Notes: generated from the sequence alone by a model not told the origin. DNA of 64,000 nt from Sphingomonadales bacterium (GCA_017302615.1 JAFLDB010000014.1:1-64000); one strand, 5' to 3'; positions 42,600 to 50,847 are shown, counted from the stretch's first letter. A program made the numbers and translations.

Positions 42600-44237
42600 T
42601 CAGGCAGCGAAGCCGAGCTGCCGCTCCTGCTCGGCCCAGTCGATCGGCATGTCGCAGACCAGGAGGGCGCGACGGGTCAGCCCCTTGGGCTGGGTGCCAG
42701 TTGCGATCGCTTCGATGATCCTGGGGCTCATCCATGACAGGCGCAGCAGTCTTGCGATCTGAGTGCGGCAACGCCCTTCGCGCTTGGCCAGTTGGGCCAG
42801 GCTGAGTTCGGGCGAGGCCAGCACGAGACGCTGGGCCGCCATGGCCTCGGCGACGAGAGCCAAGAGGTCATTCGAGACACTGCCGGTAACGGCATCAGCA
42901 TCGATCCGCAGCCGGGCTTCACGGAACGGCCTCCGGGCGGGGAGGGGCATTGTCCAGTGCCAGTCTGCTGCCGCTTCGATACCGAGGGCGGCGGGCTTCA
43001 GGATGATGTCCATGCCGTCCGCGCGGATGGCGATGGCTACCAGGATGGAACGCAGAGCGCCCTCGACCTTGCCGATCTCCCGCAGCTGCAAGGCGAGAAG
43101 ATGAGCGGTCGCGAACATGGTCCTAAGGGTTGCGGCCTCGTCGATACCCGACAGGCGGCGCAGGGCATGCTCGTCGTCCAGCAGTTGCCCGAGGTGGCTA
43201 ACGAGATGCTGCTCGAGATAGCCGCGCTGGAACCGGATGGCCGGCGGATCACCGGGCCGGGCCAGGTCCTTGCGGGTCTCGTAATAGGCGTAGCGTTTGA
43301 CCTTGCTCGAGCCATAGGTCGGCACCATCGGCCGGCCGCAGGGATCGGTGATCAACCCGCGCAACATGGCCTGCTGGGGTTCGTTGGTTGAACGCCTGCG
43401 CGGCGGCGCCTTCTCCTTGAGCTGGGCCTGCACGGCGTTCCACAGCTCCTCATCTACAATGGCCTCGTGCTCGCCATCATAGACCTTGCCCCGGTGGACG
43501 ATCTTGCCGCAATATACCGGGTTCTTGAGCAGGTAAAACAGGCTGCCCCGTCGGAAGGGGATCCCGCCGCGATGCGGACCACTCGTTCGATTCTGGACTT
43601 TCGTAAGCACACCCTCGGCTCGCAAAAGTTCGAGAAGAGCGGGCGCACGTTTCACCTCGAGATAGCGCCTCATAATTGTGCGCACCCGCTCCGCTTCCTC
43701 AGGAACTGGAACGAGCTTCCTCTCGACAACCTCGTAGCCGAGCGGCACCGGCCCACCCATCCAAAGGCCCTTCTTCTTCGAAGCTGCGATCTTGTCACGG
43801 ATCCGCTCGCCGGTGACCTCGCGCTCGAACTGGGCGAAGGAGAGCAGCACGTTGAGCGTGAGCCGGCCCATGCTGGTAGTGGTGTTGAACGCCTGCGTTA
43901 CCGATACGAAGCTGGCTTCCCTCGCATCGAGCCGTTCCACGATCTTGGAGAAGTCGGCCAAGCTTCGGGTGAGCCGGTCTACCTTGTAGACCACGATGAC
44001 ATCGACCAGGCCACCATCTACATCCGCTAGCAGCGCCTTGAGCCCGGGACGCTCCATGTTGCCGCCCGAGAACCCGCCATCGTCGTACCTCATGGGCACG
44101 AGGGTCCAGCCCTCGTGCCGCTGGCTGAGGATGTATGCCTCGCAGGCCTCGCGCTGGGCATCGAGGCTGTTGAACTCCTGCTCCAGCCCGTCCTCGGTCG
44201 ACTTGCGGGTATAGACCGCACAGCGCAGCGCCTTCAC
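42600..44237 (-). CDS. Large serine recombinase (resolvase/invertase family)
   Basis: 545 residues from a GTG at 44237 that overlaps the upstream DUF2924 stop. The catalytic resolvase domain begins C-A-V-Y-T-R-K-S-T-E-D-G-L-E-Q-E, with the nucleophile Ser in R-K-S, followed by Y-D-D-G-G-F-S-G-G and V-Y-K-V-D-R-L-T-R-S. A recombinase domain (G-Y-E-V-V and the P-P-R-R-R region) follows, and then a coiled-coil C-terminus without a clear zinc-ribbon cysteine set. It would catalyse integration or excision of the element. Its three-gene arrangement with DUF2924 and DUF3489 is a widespread mobile module in alphaproteobacteria. Confidence 0.93.
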   Translation of the reverse strand: MKALRCAVYTRKSTEDGLEQEFNSLDAQREACEAYILSQRHEGWTLVPMRYDDGGFSGGNMERPGLKALLADVDGGLVDVIVVYKVDRLTRSLADFSKIVERLDAREASFVSVTQAFNTTTSMGRLTLNVLLSFAQFEREVTGERIRDKIAASKKKGLWMGGPVPLGYEVVERKLVPVPEEAERVRTIMRRYLEVKRAPALLELLRAEGVLTKVQNRTSGPHRGGIPFRRGSLFYLLKNPVYCGKIVHRGKVYDGEHEAIVDEELWNAVQAQLKEKAPPRRRSTNEPQQAMLRGLITDPCGRPMVPTYGSSKVKRYAYYETRKDLARPGDPPAIRFQRGYLEQHLVSHLGQLLDDEHALRRLSGIDEAATLRTMFATAHLLALQLREIGKVEGALRSILVAIAIRADGMDIILKPAALGIEAAADWHWTMPLPARRPFREARLRIDADAVTGSVSNDLLALVAEAMAAQRLVLASPELSLAQLAKREGRCRTQIARLLRLSWMSPRIIEAIATGTQPKGLTRRALLVCDMPIDWAEQERQLGFAA

Positions 44238-44671
44238 AGCTTCGTCTTCCGTGCGGTCAAGCCGAAGAACAGTGGGCCGTTCCAGTGCGCTCCGGTGATC
44301 GCGCGGGCGACCGCGGTCAGGGTCTTCCAGTGCTGGCCCTGGTACTCGAAACCATCCTCGAGCACGGTGACGGTGTGACCCACGGCGCGCCAGTCCCGCA
44401 CCAGCCGGGTTCCGGGGGTGAGCTTGCGTGGCAGCGGCTTGCCCTTGTCCCCCTTCCCTGCCGGCGCCGCGACCTGTCGCAGCAGCGTGCGCGTGCCCCT
44501 GCTGATCCCTCCCAGCTTTGCTTCCTGCAGCTTGTAGCCGATGCCCAGCCGCAGCAACTCGGGTGACAAGGCCGGTGCGGGCGCGCCATAGCGGCGCGCC
44601 CATTCTCGCCTCAGCTCTTCGGGCGCCAGCTTAGTAAGCTTCCCGAGGGTCAGGTAAGGCTGCCGGCCCAT
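44234..44671 (-). CDS. DUF2924 family protein (recombinase partner)
   Basis: 145 residues from the ATG at 44671, which overlaps the DUF3489 gene by ATGA. It shows the DUF2924 pattern: L-x-x-L-R-x-E-W-A-R-R-Y-G near the start, P-E-L-L-R-L-G-I-G-Y-K-L-Q-E in the middle, then P-G-T-R-L-V-R-D-W, V-L-E-D-G-F-E-Y-Q-G and S/T-L-T-A-V-A-R-A-I-T-G-x-H-W-N-G-P. The last block resembles a RepA/RRXRR-like DNA-binding element. It is nearly always found directly upstream of serine recombinases. Role in recombination is inferred from linkage. Confidence 0.88.
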   Translation of the reverse strand: MGRQPYLTLGKLTKLAPEELRREWARRYGAPAPALSPELLRLGIGYKLQEAKLGGISRGTRTLLRQVAAPAGKGDKGKPLPRKLTPGTRLVRDWRAVGHTVTVLEDGFEYQGQHWKTLTAVARAITGAHWNGPLFFGLTARKTKL

Positions 44672-44964
44672 CAGGCAGCCACCGCGTGGTAGACGCGAGC
44701 GCCGCCCTCTTCCTTGGCGCTGCTTACCTTGTGGCCTTTCTTCTTGAGCCCGGTCAGCGCGGCCCTCGCCGAGTGGGGAAGCCACCCGGTCGCTGCCACC
44801 AGCTGCTCGAGCGTGGCACCCTCGGGTCGGCGCAACAGGTCAAGCACCTGGTCGGTCTTGGTCTGGCGCTTAGGGAGAGCCAGGTCGGCGACCTCCGTCT
44901 TGGGCTCACGGGCCATCTTGCGCGTGCGCTTGGTGGCGGGCTGGATCTCGGTATCAATGCTCAT
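44671..44964 (-). CDS. DUF3489 family protein (recombinase module)
   Basis: 97 residues from the ATG at 44964 (M-S-I-D-T). The basic N-terminus is followed by the DUF3489 winged-helix-like region: K-T-D-Q-V-L-D-L-L-R-R-P-E-G-A-T, then L-V-A-A-T-G-W-L-P-H-S-A-R-A-A-L-T-G-L-K-K-K-G-H. It is probably a small DNA-binding accessory of the recombinase. First gene of the three-gene overlapping operon. Confidence 0.85.
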   Translation of the reverse strand: MSIDTEIQPATKRTRKMAREPKTEVADLALPKRQTKTDQVLDLLRRPEGATLEQLVAATGWLPHSARAALTGLKKKGHKVSSAKEEGGARVYHAVAA

Positions 44965-45317
44965 GGGTGGTTCTCCGTGCAGAGCAGCGACCATCGTTGC
45001 TCCCACCACCCAAGGCCCTGCCGATCGCGCCGGTCAGGGCTGCGGCCGCCTAACCGGGCCGCGGTTCACGAGCAGCACCAATGCTTGTAACGCGCCCGAA
45101 GTCCAGTGGAATGTCAGCTTCTTGGGACGCACCGGAACGGCGGGTCACGAAATGCCACGGGCATGAACCTGCCGTTTCAGCGGCTACGCGCAAAAGGCAG
45201 CTCCCGACCAGAATGCATCGTTCGCTGTTCGACCTTAGAACGGCAGCTTCCGCCAGAACCGGCCATTCGCTCAGCGCGGAATCGTCTGGCAGCTTGCGCC
45301 CCATGTCGGTCAACATA
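44965..45317. other. Non-coding stretch between the recombinase operon and the KAP gene
   Basis: About 350 bases. A minus-strand frame at 45050-45331 exists, but nothing about it looks like a known protein, so I do not call it. The stretch contains a 24-bp sequence at 45238-45261 that recurs inverted at 49056-49080 beyond the KAP gene. The promoter of the recombinase operon should lie near 44965-45060. Confidence 0.5.
45238..45261 (+). repeat. Left copy of an inverted repeat flanking the KAP NTPase gene
   Basis: Begins GAACGGCAGCTTCCGCCA and ends GAACCG. The reverse complement of 49056-49080 reads GAACGGCAGCTTCTGCCA then A then GAACCG. The copies differ by one substitution and one inserted base. 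They are in opposite orientation about 3.8 kb apart. Confidence 0.6.
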
Positions 45318-48300
45318 CTACTCCGGACCAAGCACCTGCTTCAGCCTTTCAAAACCATCAGTGTCTCGATCTTCGCCTGGAAACGCCGCCTCTAAAGCTT
45401 CCAGCAAGGCTTCCTTGGTCTCAGGTTCGCACTCCGAACATATCGACGCGAAGAAGCTGCCTTTCGAAAGCAGCACCTGATGGCCTGCATCATCGATCAA
45501 GAGCGGCAAAGCGATATGACGCGCTGTTTTGTCCGCCTCTTCGGTGAATTTGCCCATTGTCAGGAGGTCATCACCACCTGCATCGAGCAAATCAGGAAGG
45601 TCGGTAACCTCATTGCCCGCCAAAAGGATGTCGCGAATGTTCTTCATCATGGTGGTGCGTGAACCTCTCGAGACAAAATTGGTCAGCAAGAACCAACGCC
45701 TGCGCATTGCTTGATCGGCAGCCAAGAGGTCTGAAGACGCTTCGAGCAATGCTCGCTTCAGGCTATCCCCTTCCAAGGGTTTCCGTGCAAATTCCGCTGC
45801 GTGAGACTGGGCAACGTCGAACAGCTTGGTGCCGCCTGACACTGCCTCAGCCCATGCGGCTTGGTTAGCGGCTTGGAGCCTTTCACGTATTTCGGCGAGC
45901 AACAGCTTCTTGTCGATGCCGTCGACCACCGCCAAGCGGTTCACGGCAAACAGATAGGCCGCATCGGAAGAAATCTTGCGTAGGCAATCCCAAAAATCAT
46001 TCCGCGCCTGGATATCCATGATGAGCTTATCCAGAAGTTCGTCGCCCACGATCGACGAAAGACTGGTGAGGCTCGAAAGCGCATAGCTGGTAGTGATGAA
46101 CTTGGATCCGGCCTTACTGATCTCGAGCTTGGCAAGTGCATCGATAACAGGAGCAAATGAGGGGACCTTGGCTCTCGCCTTGAGGGCGACCATTATGCGC
46201 TCATTTGGCCGATACCAGCTAAGGTTGGTGTCGAACCTATCTAGGATATCTTTGTGTTCCTCGAGAACTGCGCTCCAAGTTTTACCGTTTGGTGCCGCAA
46301 AATCAGAGCCGTGCAAAAGCATCAACGTCGCAATGTCTCCGATCAATCCAGTCTTGCCAGTCCGGTCTGCCTCATTGAGAAATGCGGTGAGGCGCCCTTG
46401 ATCGAAAAGCAGCTTCACCAACTCCGCAGCTCGTTCATTCAGGGCGTGCAAGATCCCGAGGGTATCTACAGCTGTCATAAAGGCGTGATGGGCTAGCGCC
46501 TGATTTTGCAAAATCTCTCCAGCCGAGTTCGCAACAGCATTCCAGTCGATTTTACCTTTGTCTTTCAGAGTGATCGTCGAATCAGAGGTCAGGGCACGCA
46601 TTGCCCCGGGGATAGCGTCCGCGACACTTTGATCAGCGAAGCCATTGACGATTGCCGATGTGATTTCCGCCGCCGTCTTGTCGGTTCTGATGTGCCGGAG
46701 CTGGCCACTCGGCATCTCACCCAAGAACCCAAATAGTGCTTCCGAAGAAAGCCCCAGTTGCAAGGCGGGAAGCCTGCTCCCACGGTTTGTCGCGATGCTA
46801 GAGAGCGATCTGATCGCCTTCGAACAAACGGCCTCGGCCTTGCCATCGAGGGTGGCGCCGTTCACCGCAACCCCTAGCTTCCTCATACTTTCAGACAGGA
46901 AGCCGTCAGTAAGATCGCCGGTCAGTTCCGTAGCCAGGCATCCGATTACATCGGGCAAGTCCGATCGCAGTCCGCCAAGTTCATCGGCTTCGATCCAGAT
47001 ACGGCTTAACTTTGCCATTGCCCGCTTAGCCGCAATTTCTCCGGAGATGGCGGCCGGACAGATTAGAAGCGCAGCGTTGGCAACAAAGCGTGACTCTGGC
47101 TTTCCTCCCTTGGCTCCAAACGGGGGGCGGGCGACAATTTCTTCTAGAATTGGCCACGCGCCCTCTACTTGCATCAAACGGTTGAATTCCTCCTTGTCGA
47201 ATTCCGTTATCGCCGAGCGTAAGGGTTCGTGCAGCAGAACTTGGAAGGCCTTTTCCGGCTGAACACCGAAATGAAGCGCAACCAGCTGCTTCTTCCATTC
47301 GTCGACAACCGTTCCGATGTCATGCTCAGCTTGAAGGAATTCGACGATGTCCACGCTCACCTCGGATCTGCGGAGACAATAGAATGCCACGGTAACGAAA
47401 TTGATCGTGTCACCCCACTGAGATAGCAAGGCGGCCATAGCATTCACGAGCTTGACCAGCTTGCGAGGAGTGATCTTCTCGCGTTCTCCCCGCCTATTGA
47501 AGCGCTCCTCGATGAACCTCGTTGTCCAGTAGACAGCCTCTTGGGATAAGTCCCCACCGAACGCTTCGACCAGCTTGTTCTCGAGGAAATTGCGCCAGTC
47601 TGACATGACCGGATCGTTCACGTGAAAAGCAACGTCAAAGGTCTTGTCGATGAAGGCAGCTGCAAGCTCCCCAGCATCCTCCACATGATCGGCCGCAAAC
47701 ATCCGTTGAATGGCGCTTTCATCGATCGGCAAGATGATCGCTGGAGGACGCATCCCGGTGTCGCTTGCCTGCTGCTCATCGCGACCCAGGAACAGGCTCC
47801 GGATCGTCCCCCAAAGCTGCATTGCATCCGCCTCCGCGAGACGGTCCAGGTTGTCAATTACGATCACAAGGCGCGTCTGTTTTTGGGCTAAAGACGCAAG
47901 GATATCCCTAAACACAGATCGGAATTCGATTGCGGTGGGCTCCGGACTGATCCTTGTTTTGTTCTCCGCAGTCTCGATCGATTGATTGGTAAGGAGCGCC
48001 AGTATCGACTCGCCCTTGTGAGCCTCATCATGCTCCAGCCAGAACTGCTTTGATCTTATCTCCGTTAACAGGCCAGAGCCACCACGAGCTTCCGCCCATG
48101 GCCTCCACCAAAGGTAAAAACCGGAAATCACGAGGAACGGTGCTGCGGTGAGCGCCAGGCCCAAAACGAAAACGTTGATATGCCAATCGTTCGTCGGCCC
48201 ACCGAACACCTTTTCGAGTAGGTCGAAATCTAGGAACCCGAGCCCGATCGGAACCAGGGCAAGAGAAAGGAAGATCCATTTGCCCGTTGTTGATAGCTGA

Positions 48301-48656
48301 CGCGTCGTGGTGGTCTTCGTCTCTTCCGAACGGCCCGTCAGGTCAGCTAATCGTGGATCCCACTCCGCCCGTTTGACGAGAGAGTGCATTGTAAGATCGC
48401 CGATTAGGGCTTCAAGAAAGGCCCTGCGAGGCGGGTCATTTTGATGAAGCCACGCGTCATACGTAAAAAGATGTGTCTTAGTGGGGCCGGAGACAGGCTT
48501 GAGGGACTTTCCGACCTGCCGGACGACGGTGCTTTTACCGCTTCCCCAGCTGCCAAGGAGTCCCACGATATTGACACTGTCGGCGTTACGGATGACGTCT
48601 GCGATTGCTTCGGCGACCCGGCTGTGGGACCCGAAGAAGTCGTCTTCCGCGGGCAC
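45318..48656 (-). CDS. KAP-family P-loop NTPase with two membrane helices
   Basis: 1112 residues from a GTG at 48656. Walker A G-S-W-G-S-G-K-S-T is at 35-43 and Walker B L-V-I-V-I-D-N-L-D at 263-271. Between them two transmembrane helices (about 126-143 and 160-183) are inserted, the hallmark of KAP NTPases. About 700 C-terminal residues are helical and unrecognised. Base composition is clearly lower in GC than the flanks. The conserved pre-Walker box continues in frame upstream of the GTG (F-L-T-D-V-P-A-E-D-D), with no ATG, GTG or TTG before the next stop near 48.8 kb. KAP NTPases often occur in defence islands; its role here is inference. Confidence 0.85.
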   Translation of the reverse strand: MPAEDDFFGSHSRVAEAIADVIRNADSVNIVGLLGSWGSGKSTVVRQVGKSLKPVSGPTKTHLFTYDAWLHQNDPPRRAFLEALIGDLTMHSLVKRAEWDPRLADLTGRSEETKTTTTRQLSTTGKWIFLSLALVPIGLGFLDFDLLEKVFGGPTNDWHINVFVLGLALTAAPFLVISGFYLWWRPWAEARGGSGLLTEIRSKQFWLEHDEAHKGESILALLTNQSIETAENKTRISPEPTAIEFRSVFRDILASLAQKQTRLVIVIDNLDRLAEADAMQLWGTIRSLFLGRDEQQASDTGMRPPAIILPIDESAIQRMFAADHVEDAGELAAAFIDKTFDVAFHVNDPVMSDWRNFLENKLVEAFGGDLSQEAVYWTTRFIEERFNRRGEREKITPRKLVKLVNAMAALLSQWGDTINFVTVAFYCLRRSEVSVDIVEFLQAEHDIGTVVDEWKKQLVALHFGVQPEKAFQVLLHEPLRSAITEFDKEEFNRLMQVEGAWPILEEIVARPPFGAKGGKPESRFVANAALLICPAAISGEIAAKRAMAKLSRIWIEADELGGLRSDLPDVIGCLATELTGDLTDGFLSESMRKLGVAVNGATLDGKAEAVCSKAIRSLSSIATNRGSRLPALQLGLSSEALFGFLGEMPSGQLRHIRTDKTAAEITSAIVNGFADQSVADAIPGAMRALTSDSTITLKDKGKIDWNAVANSAGEILQNQALAHHAFMTAVDTLGILHALNERAAELVKLLFDQGRLTAFLNEADRTGKTGLIGDIATLMLLHGSDFAAPNGKTWSAVLEEHKDILDRFDTNLSWYRPNERIMVALKARAKVPSFAPVIDALAKLEISKAGSKFITTSYALSSLTSLSSIVGDELLDKLIMDIQARNDFWDCLRKISSDAAYLFAVNRLAVVDGIDKKLLLAEIRERLQAANQAAWAEAVSGGTKLFDVAQSHAAEFARKPLEGDSLKRALLEASSDLLAADQAMRRRWFLLTNFVSRGSRTTMMKNIRDILLAGNEVTDLPDLLDAGGDDLLTMGKFTEEADKTARHIALPLLIDDAGHQVLLSKGSFFASICSECEPETKEALLEALEAAFPGEDRDTDGFERLKQVLGPE

Positions 48657-49225
48657 ATCGGTTAAGAATGCTGGAGCTCTCGGCTCAGTTGAACTGCCGC
48701 TTTGGATCCCACCTCTCCCCCTGCTTGCATCGCTCGGCTTGCGGAATGGCTCCCAGCTTAAGCCAAAACGAATAAAAGGAAAATGGGGTGTTGAGGAGTC
48801 AACTCATCAAAATTTTCCGTCTCGGGGGTGAGGTACCGTCTCTCCGGCTGTCACATCGACCCGACGTTGGGATTGGCCACCAAAAGGAAGCATGGCCCAA
48901 CTTGCCAGCGTTATTTTCTACGCGACCTCTGGCTGCACGCAGCTCCCCGAAAGTGGCCTAAAGGGGAGCGAGCCGACTGCATGCATTCTGACGGACATGC
49001 AGCTGGCAAACTCGTTCGGATCTAAAGGAGCGGGATGCGTCTGAGCACAGATCGTCGGTTCTTGGCAGAAGCTGCCGTTCAGCACGTCACGAGCGAATGA
49101 CCGAAAAGTCCCAGATCGGGTCATTCGAGCACGTCATCCCACGTGATGAATGAACGACGGGTTTCAGTAAGCCGATTTGGCTTTCTCTACGACCGCTGTG
49201 TCAGCGGCTCCTGACAATATGGCAA
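48657..49225. other. Right junction of the integrated element, no supported gene
   Basis: About 570 bases. The first ~130 bases are open in frame with the KAP gene (upstream codons read W-E-P-F-R-K-P-S-D-A-S) but lack a canonical start codon. From about 48840 onward all frames are broken. The right copy of the inverted repeat is at 49056-49080. GC rises sharply after about 49200, which I take as the return to core chromosome. Confidence 0.5.
49056..49080 (-). repeat. Right copy of the inverted repeat flanking the KAP NTPase gene
   Basis: The minus strand here matches the plus strand at 45238-45261 over 24-25 bases with one substitution and one single-base insertion. The surrounding bases are not similar beyond a few positions. 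Confidence 0.6.
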
Positions 49226-49255
49226 CCCCGGCCCGGCGTTATGCCGTGACCGGGG
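49226..49255 (-). terminator. Possible terminator of the repeat-protein gene
   Basis: CCCCGG at 49226-49231 pairs with CCGGGG at 49250-49255 and an inner CGGC/GCCG pair extends the stem. On the minus strand it is followed by TTGCC, so only a weak T tail is present. It lies about 75 bases after the stop codon of the repeat-protein gene. Confidence 0.35.
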
Positions 49256-49328
49256 CTGCGCTGCGACCCTCGGGGGGCTTCGTGGCGACCGCGGGGACGG
49301 CCTTTGGGTCCCCGAAGGCCGACTGTGG

Positions 49329-49649
49329 TCAGGTGTGGTTCGGGCCGTCGTCATTGCCCTTGCCGCCACGACCGCGGTCGTCGCCGGCCGGGTCATCCGT
49401 ACCCCGGCCACGGCGCTTATCGCCTGCCGCATCGTCGGCACCGCGACCGCGACTGGTCTCGCCAGCGGCGTCGTCGGCACCCCGGCCCTGGCGAACGTGC
49501 CCGGCAGGATCGTCGCAACCGCGGCATTGCCGGACGTGACCAGCGGGATCATCGGCGCCCCGGCCCTGGCGGGCCTGGACTGCGGCGGGAACCGCCAGGG
49601 CAGCGACCAGAGCGGCGCCAAAAAGCGAAATGTTGGAAATCTTCGACAT
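49329..49649 (-). CDS. Secreted protein made of 13-residue repeats
   Basis: 106 residues from the ATG at 49649. The signal peptide M-S-K-I-S-N-I-S-L-F-G to A-V-Q-A ends at about residue 26. Residues 27-91 are five consecutive 13-residue units of the form R-x-x-R-G-x-D-D-x-A-G-x-x, followed by a partial sixth and a polar tail. The second unit contains a C-x-x-C (R-Q-C-R-G-C-D-D). The mature part is highly charged, with no hydrophobic core, so it is probably disordered, metal-binding or a multi-peptide precursor. Its promoter (49698-49722) has the same GGAAT-N16-CGTT layout as the sigma-factor operon. I recognise no family. Confidence 0.7.
   Translation of the reverse strand: MSKISNISLFGAALVAALAVPAAVQARQGRGADDPAGHVRQCRGCDDPAGHVRQGRGADDAAGETSRGRGADDAAGDKRRGRGTDDPAGDDRGRGGKGNDDGPNHT
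49377..49571 (-). repeat. Five tandem 39-bp coding repeats
   Basis: Five 39-bp units encode R-x-x-R-G-x-D-D-x-A-G-x-x. The DNA units differ at many third positions while the peptide is conserved, which points to selection on the protein rather than recent slippage. Confidence 0.75.
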
Positions 49650-49697
49650 GGAGTGTCTCCCATCTTGGTATCGGTCCGGGGGTTCGGACAAATGGGA

Positions 49698-49722
49698 AAC
49701 GGCAGCCCTGCGCAATTATTCC
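49698..49722 (-). promoter_or_regulatory. ECF-type promoter of the repeat-protein gene
   Basis: On the minus strand GGAAT (49722-49718) and CGTT (49701-49698) are separated by exactly 16 bases, about 50 bases upstream of the start codon. The same architecture recurs at 49763-49787, 52117-52141 and 52193-52217. Confidence 0.75.
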
Positions 49723-49762
49723 CGGGCTGAAGAAAAAAAGTTGCACCCTTATGTTTCAGCGC

Positions 49763-49787
49763 GGAATATTCGGTAACGGCGGGCGTT
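49763..49787 (+). promoter_or_regulatory. ECF-type promoter of the outer-membrane barrel gene
   Basis: GGAAT at 49763-49767 and CGTT at 49784-49787 are 16 bases apart, about 90 bases upstream of the ATG at 49877. It points away from the promoter at 49698-49722, so the two genes are divergently controlled by the same sigma factor. Confidence 0.75.
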
Positions 49788-49876
49788 TAACCGGCAGCAG
49801 CGGAATGGCTTTGGGCCGCTGCCAGTTGAACAGCCGGACTGCCCAATAGCGGCGTCCGGATCAGAGGGGAAAGATC

Positions 49877-50827
49877 ATGACCAAGAAATTCATGCTGCTG
49901 GCAGCGACCGCCATGCTGTTCGCGCCATCGTTCGCGCACGCTCAAGATGCCGCACCGGCAGCGTCACCCTCCTCATCGTCAGGTGATCCTGATCCCGGGG
50001 TGTTACGCCTTGGCATCGGGGTAAACTATTCCGAAGGCGACTATGGGGACATTGAGGATACCAGGGTGATCGCGGCTCCGGTCTCGCTGAAGTACAGCAA
50101 GGGCGGTTTCTCGGTTCGGGTGTCAGTACCTTTTATCCAGGCCGACGGTCCCGGTAGCCTGATCGACACGCCCGGCACCGCCGATGGCAGTGGCGGTGGC
50201 AGCGATGACAGCGGCGGGGATGACAGCGGCTCGAACAGCGGATCCGGCTCCTCTGGTTCGAATTCCGGATCGTCGGGTTCCGGATCATCGGGCGGCAGTC
50301 CGAACAGCGGCAGCGTTGTCACTGTTCCGGGTGGCACCAGCAACAAGCGAAGCGGAATGGGTGATGTTTCGGTCACGCTGGGATACTCGTTCGGACTGAG
50401 CGACAGAACCTTCCTTGATCTGACAGGCCGGGTAAAGCTGCCGACAGCTTCACAAGCCAAGCGCCTTGGCACCGGCGAAGTTGACTTCAGTGCCGGGGCA
50501 GACCTGGTGCAGGAATTTGGCCCCGCAACGTTTTACATCGGCGGCGCCCATAAGTTTCGCGGCAAACCAGCCGGCTCCACTCTGCGCGATACCTGGAGCT
50601 TTGCCGGAGGGCTGAGCTACCGCCTGCCGGGGCGAACCATGATCGGGGTCGACTACGACTGGCAGGAAGCATCTTTCCTGGGCAATGGCCCGTCAAGCGA
50701 GGTTACTGGCTGGGTCAACTTTGGCCTCACCCGCCGGGTGCGGATGCAGCTGTTCGCTTCAACCGGCACCAACGTTGACAGTACCGATTTTGCCGCAGGC
50801 CTTTCGCTAAGCGTGCGTCTGAACTGA
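49877..50827 (+). CDS. Outer-membrane beta-barrel protein with Ser/Gly/Asp-rich insert
   Basis: 316 residues. A signal peptide ends near residue 22 (S-F-A-H-A-Q-D). The rest shows alternating beta-strand patterns typical of a small transporter-like barrel (L-R-L-G-I-G-V-N-Y, V-S-L-K-Y-S-K-G-G-F-S-V-R, then L-D-L-T-G-R-V-K-L-P), ending L-S-L-S-V-R-L-N. Residues about 103-148 are a low-complexity Ser/Gly/Asp insert, presumably a surface or periplasmic loop. GAGGGGA lies before the start. It is expressed from an ECF promoter shared in type with the sigma operon and the subtilase, so barrel and protease probably act together at the cell surface. Confidence 0.8.
   Translation: MTKKFMLLAATAMLFAPSFAHAQDAAPAASPSSSSGDPDPGVLRLGIGVNYSEGDYGDIEDTRVIAAPVSLKYSKGGFSVRVSVPFIQADGPGSLIDTPGTADGSGGGSDDSGGDDSGSNSGSGSSGSNSGSSGSGSSGGSPNSGSVVTVPGGTSNKRSGMGDVSVTLGYSFGLSDRTFLDLTGRVKLPTASQAKRLGTGEVDFSAGADLVQEFGPATFYIGGAHKFRGKPAGSTLRDTWSFAGGLSYRLPGRTMIGVDYDWQEASFLGNGPSSEVTGWVNFGLTRRVRMQLFASTGTNVDSTDFAAGLSLSVRLN
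50183..50320 (+). repeat. Ser/Gly/Asp low-complexity coding stretch
   Basis: About 138 bases of short-period sequence (GGCAGC, GATGACAGCGG, GGATCCGGC type units) encode a Ser/Gly/Asp-rich loop inside the barrel protein. It is likely length-variable between strains through slippage. Confidence 0.6.
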
Positions 50828-50847
50828 TTGCCAGGACGGCCGGCAAG

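Noticed and set aside
45050-45331. 93-codon minus-strand frame between the recombinase operon and the KAP gene
   Set aside because: No recognisable domain, no good ribosome site, and the region contains the inverted-repeat sequence; it looks like non-coding repetitive DNA.
42372-49200. Direct repeat of the tRNA-Leu 3' end as an attachment site
   Set aside because: No second copy of the T-arm/acceptor sequence was found near the right border at 48.7-49.2 kb, so no att pair is claimed.
49377-49571. Tandem repeats as a CRISPR array
   Set aside because: The 39-bp units are contiguous, have no spacers and encode a conserved peptide in frame. No cas gene is present in the window.
49377-49571. RTX-type calcium-binding repeats
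   Set aside because: RTX units are nonapeptides G-G-x-G-x-D-x-U-x; these are 13-residue R-x-x-R-G-x-D-D units without the glycine pattern.
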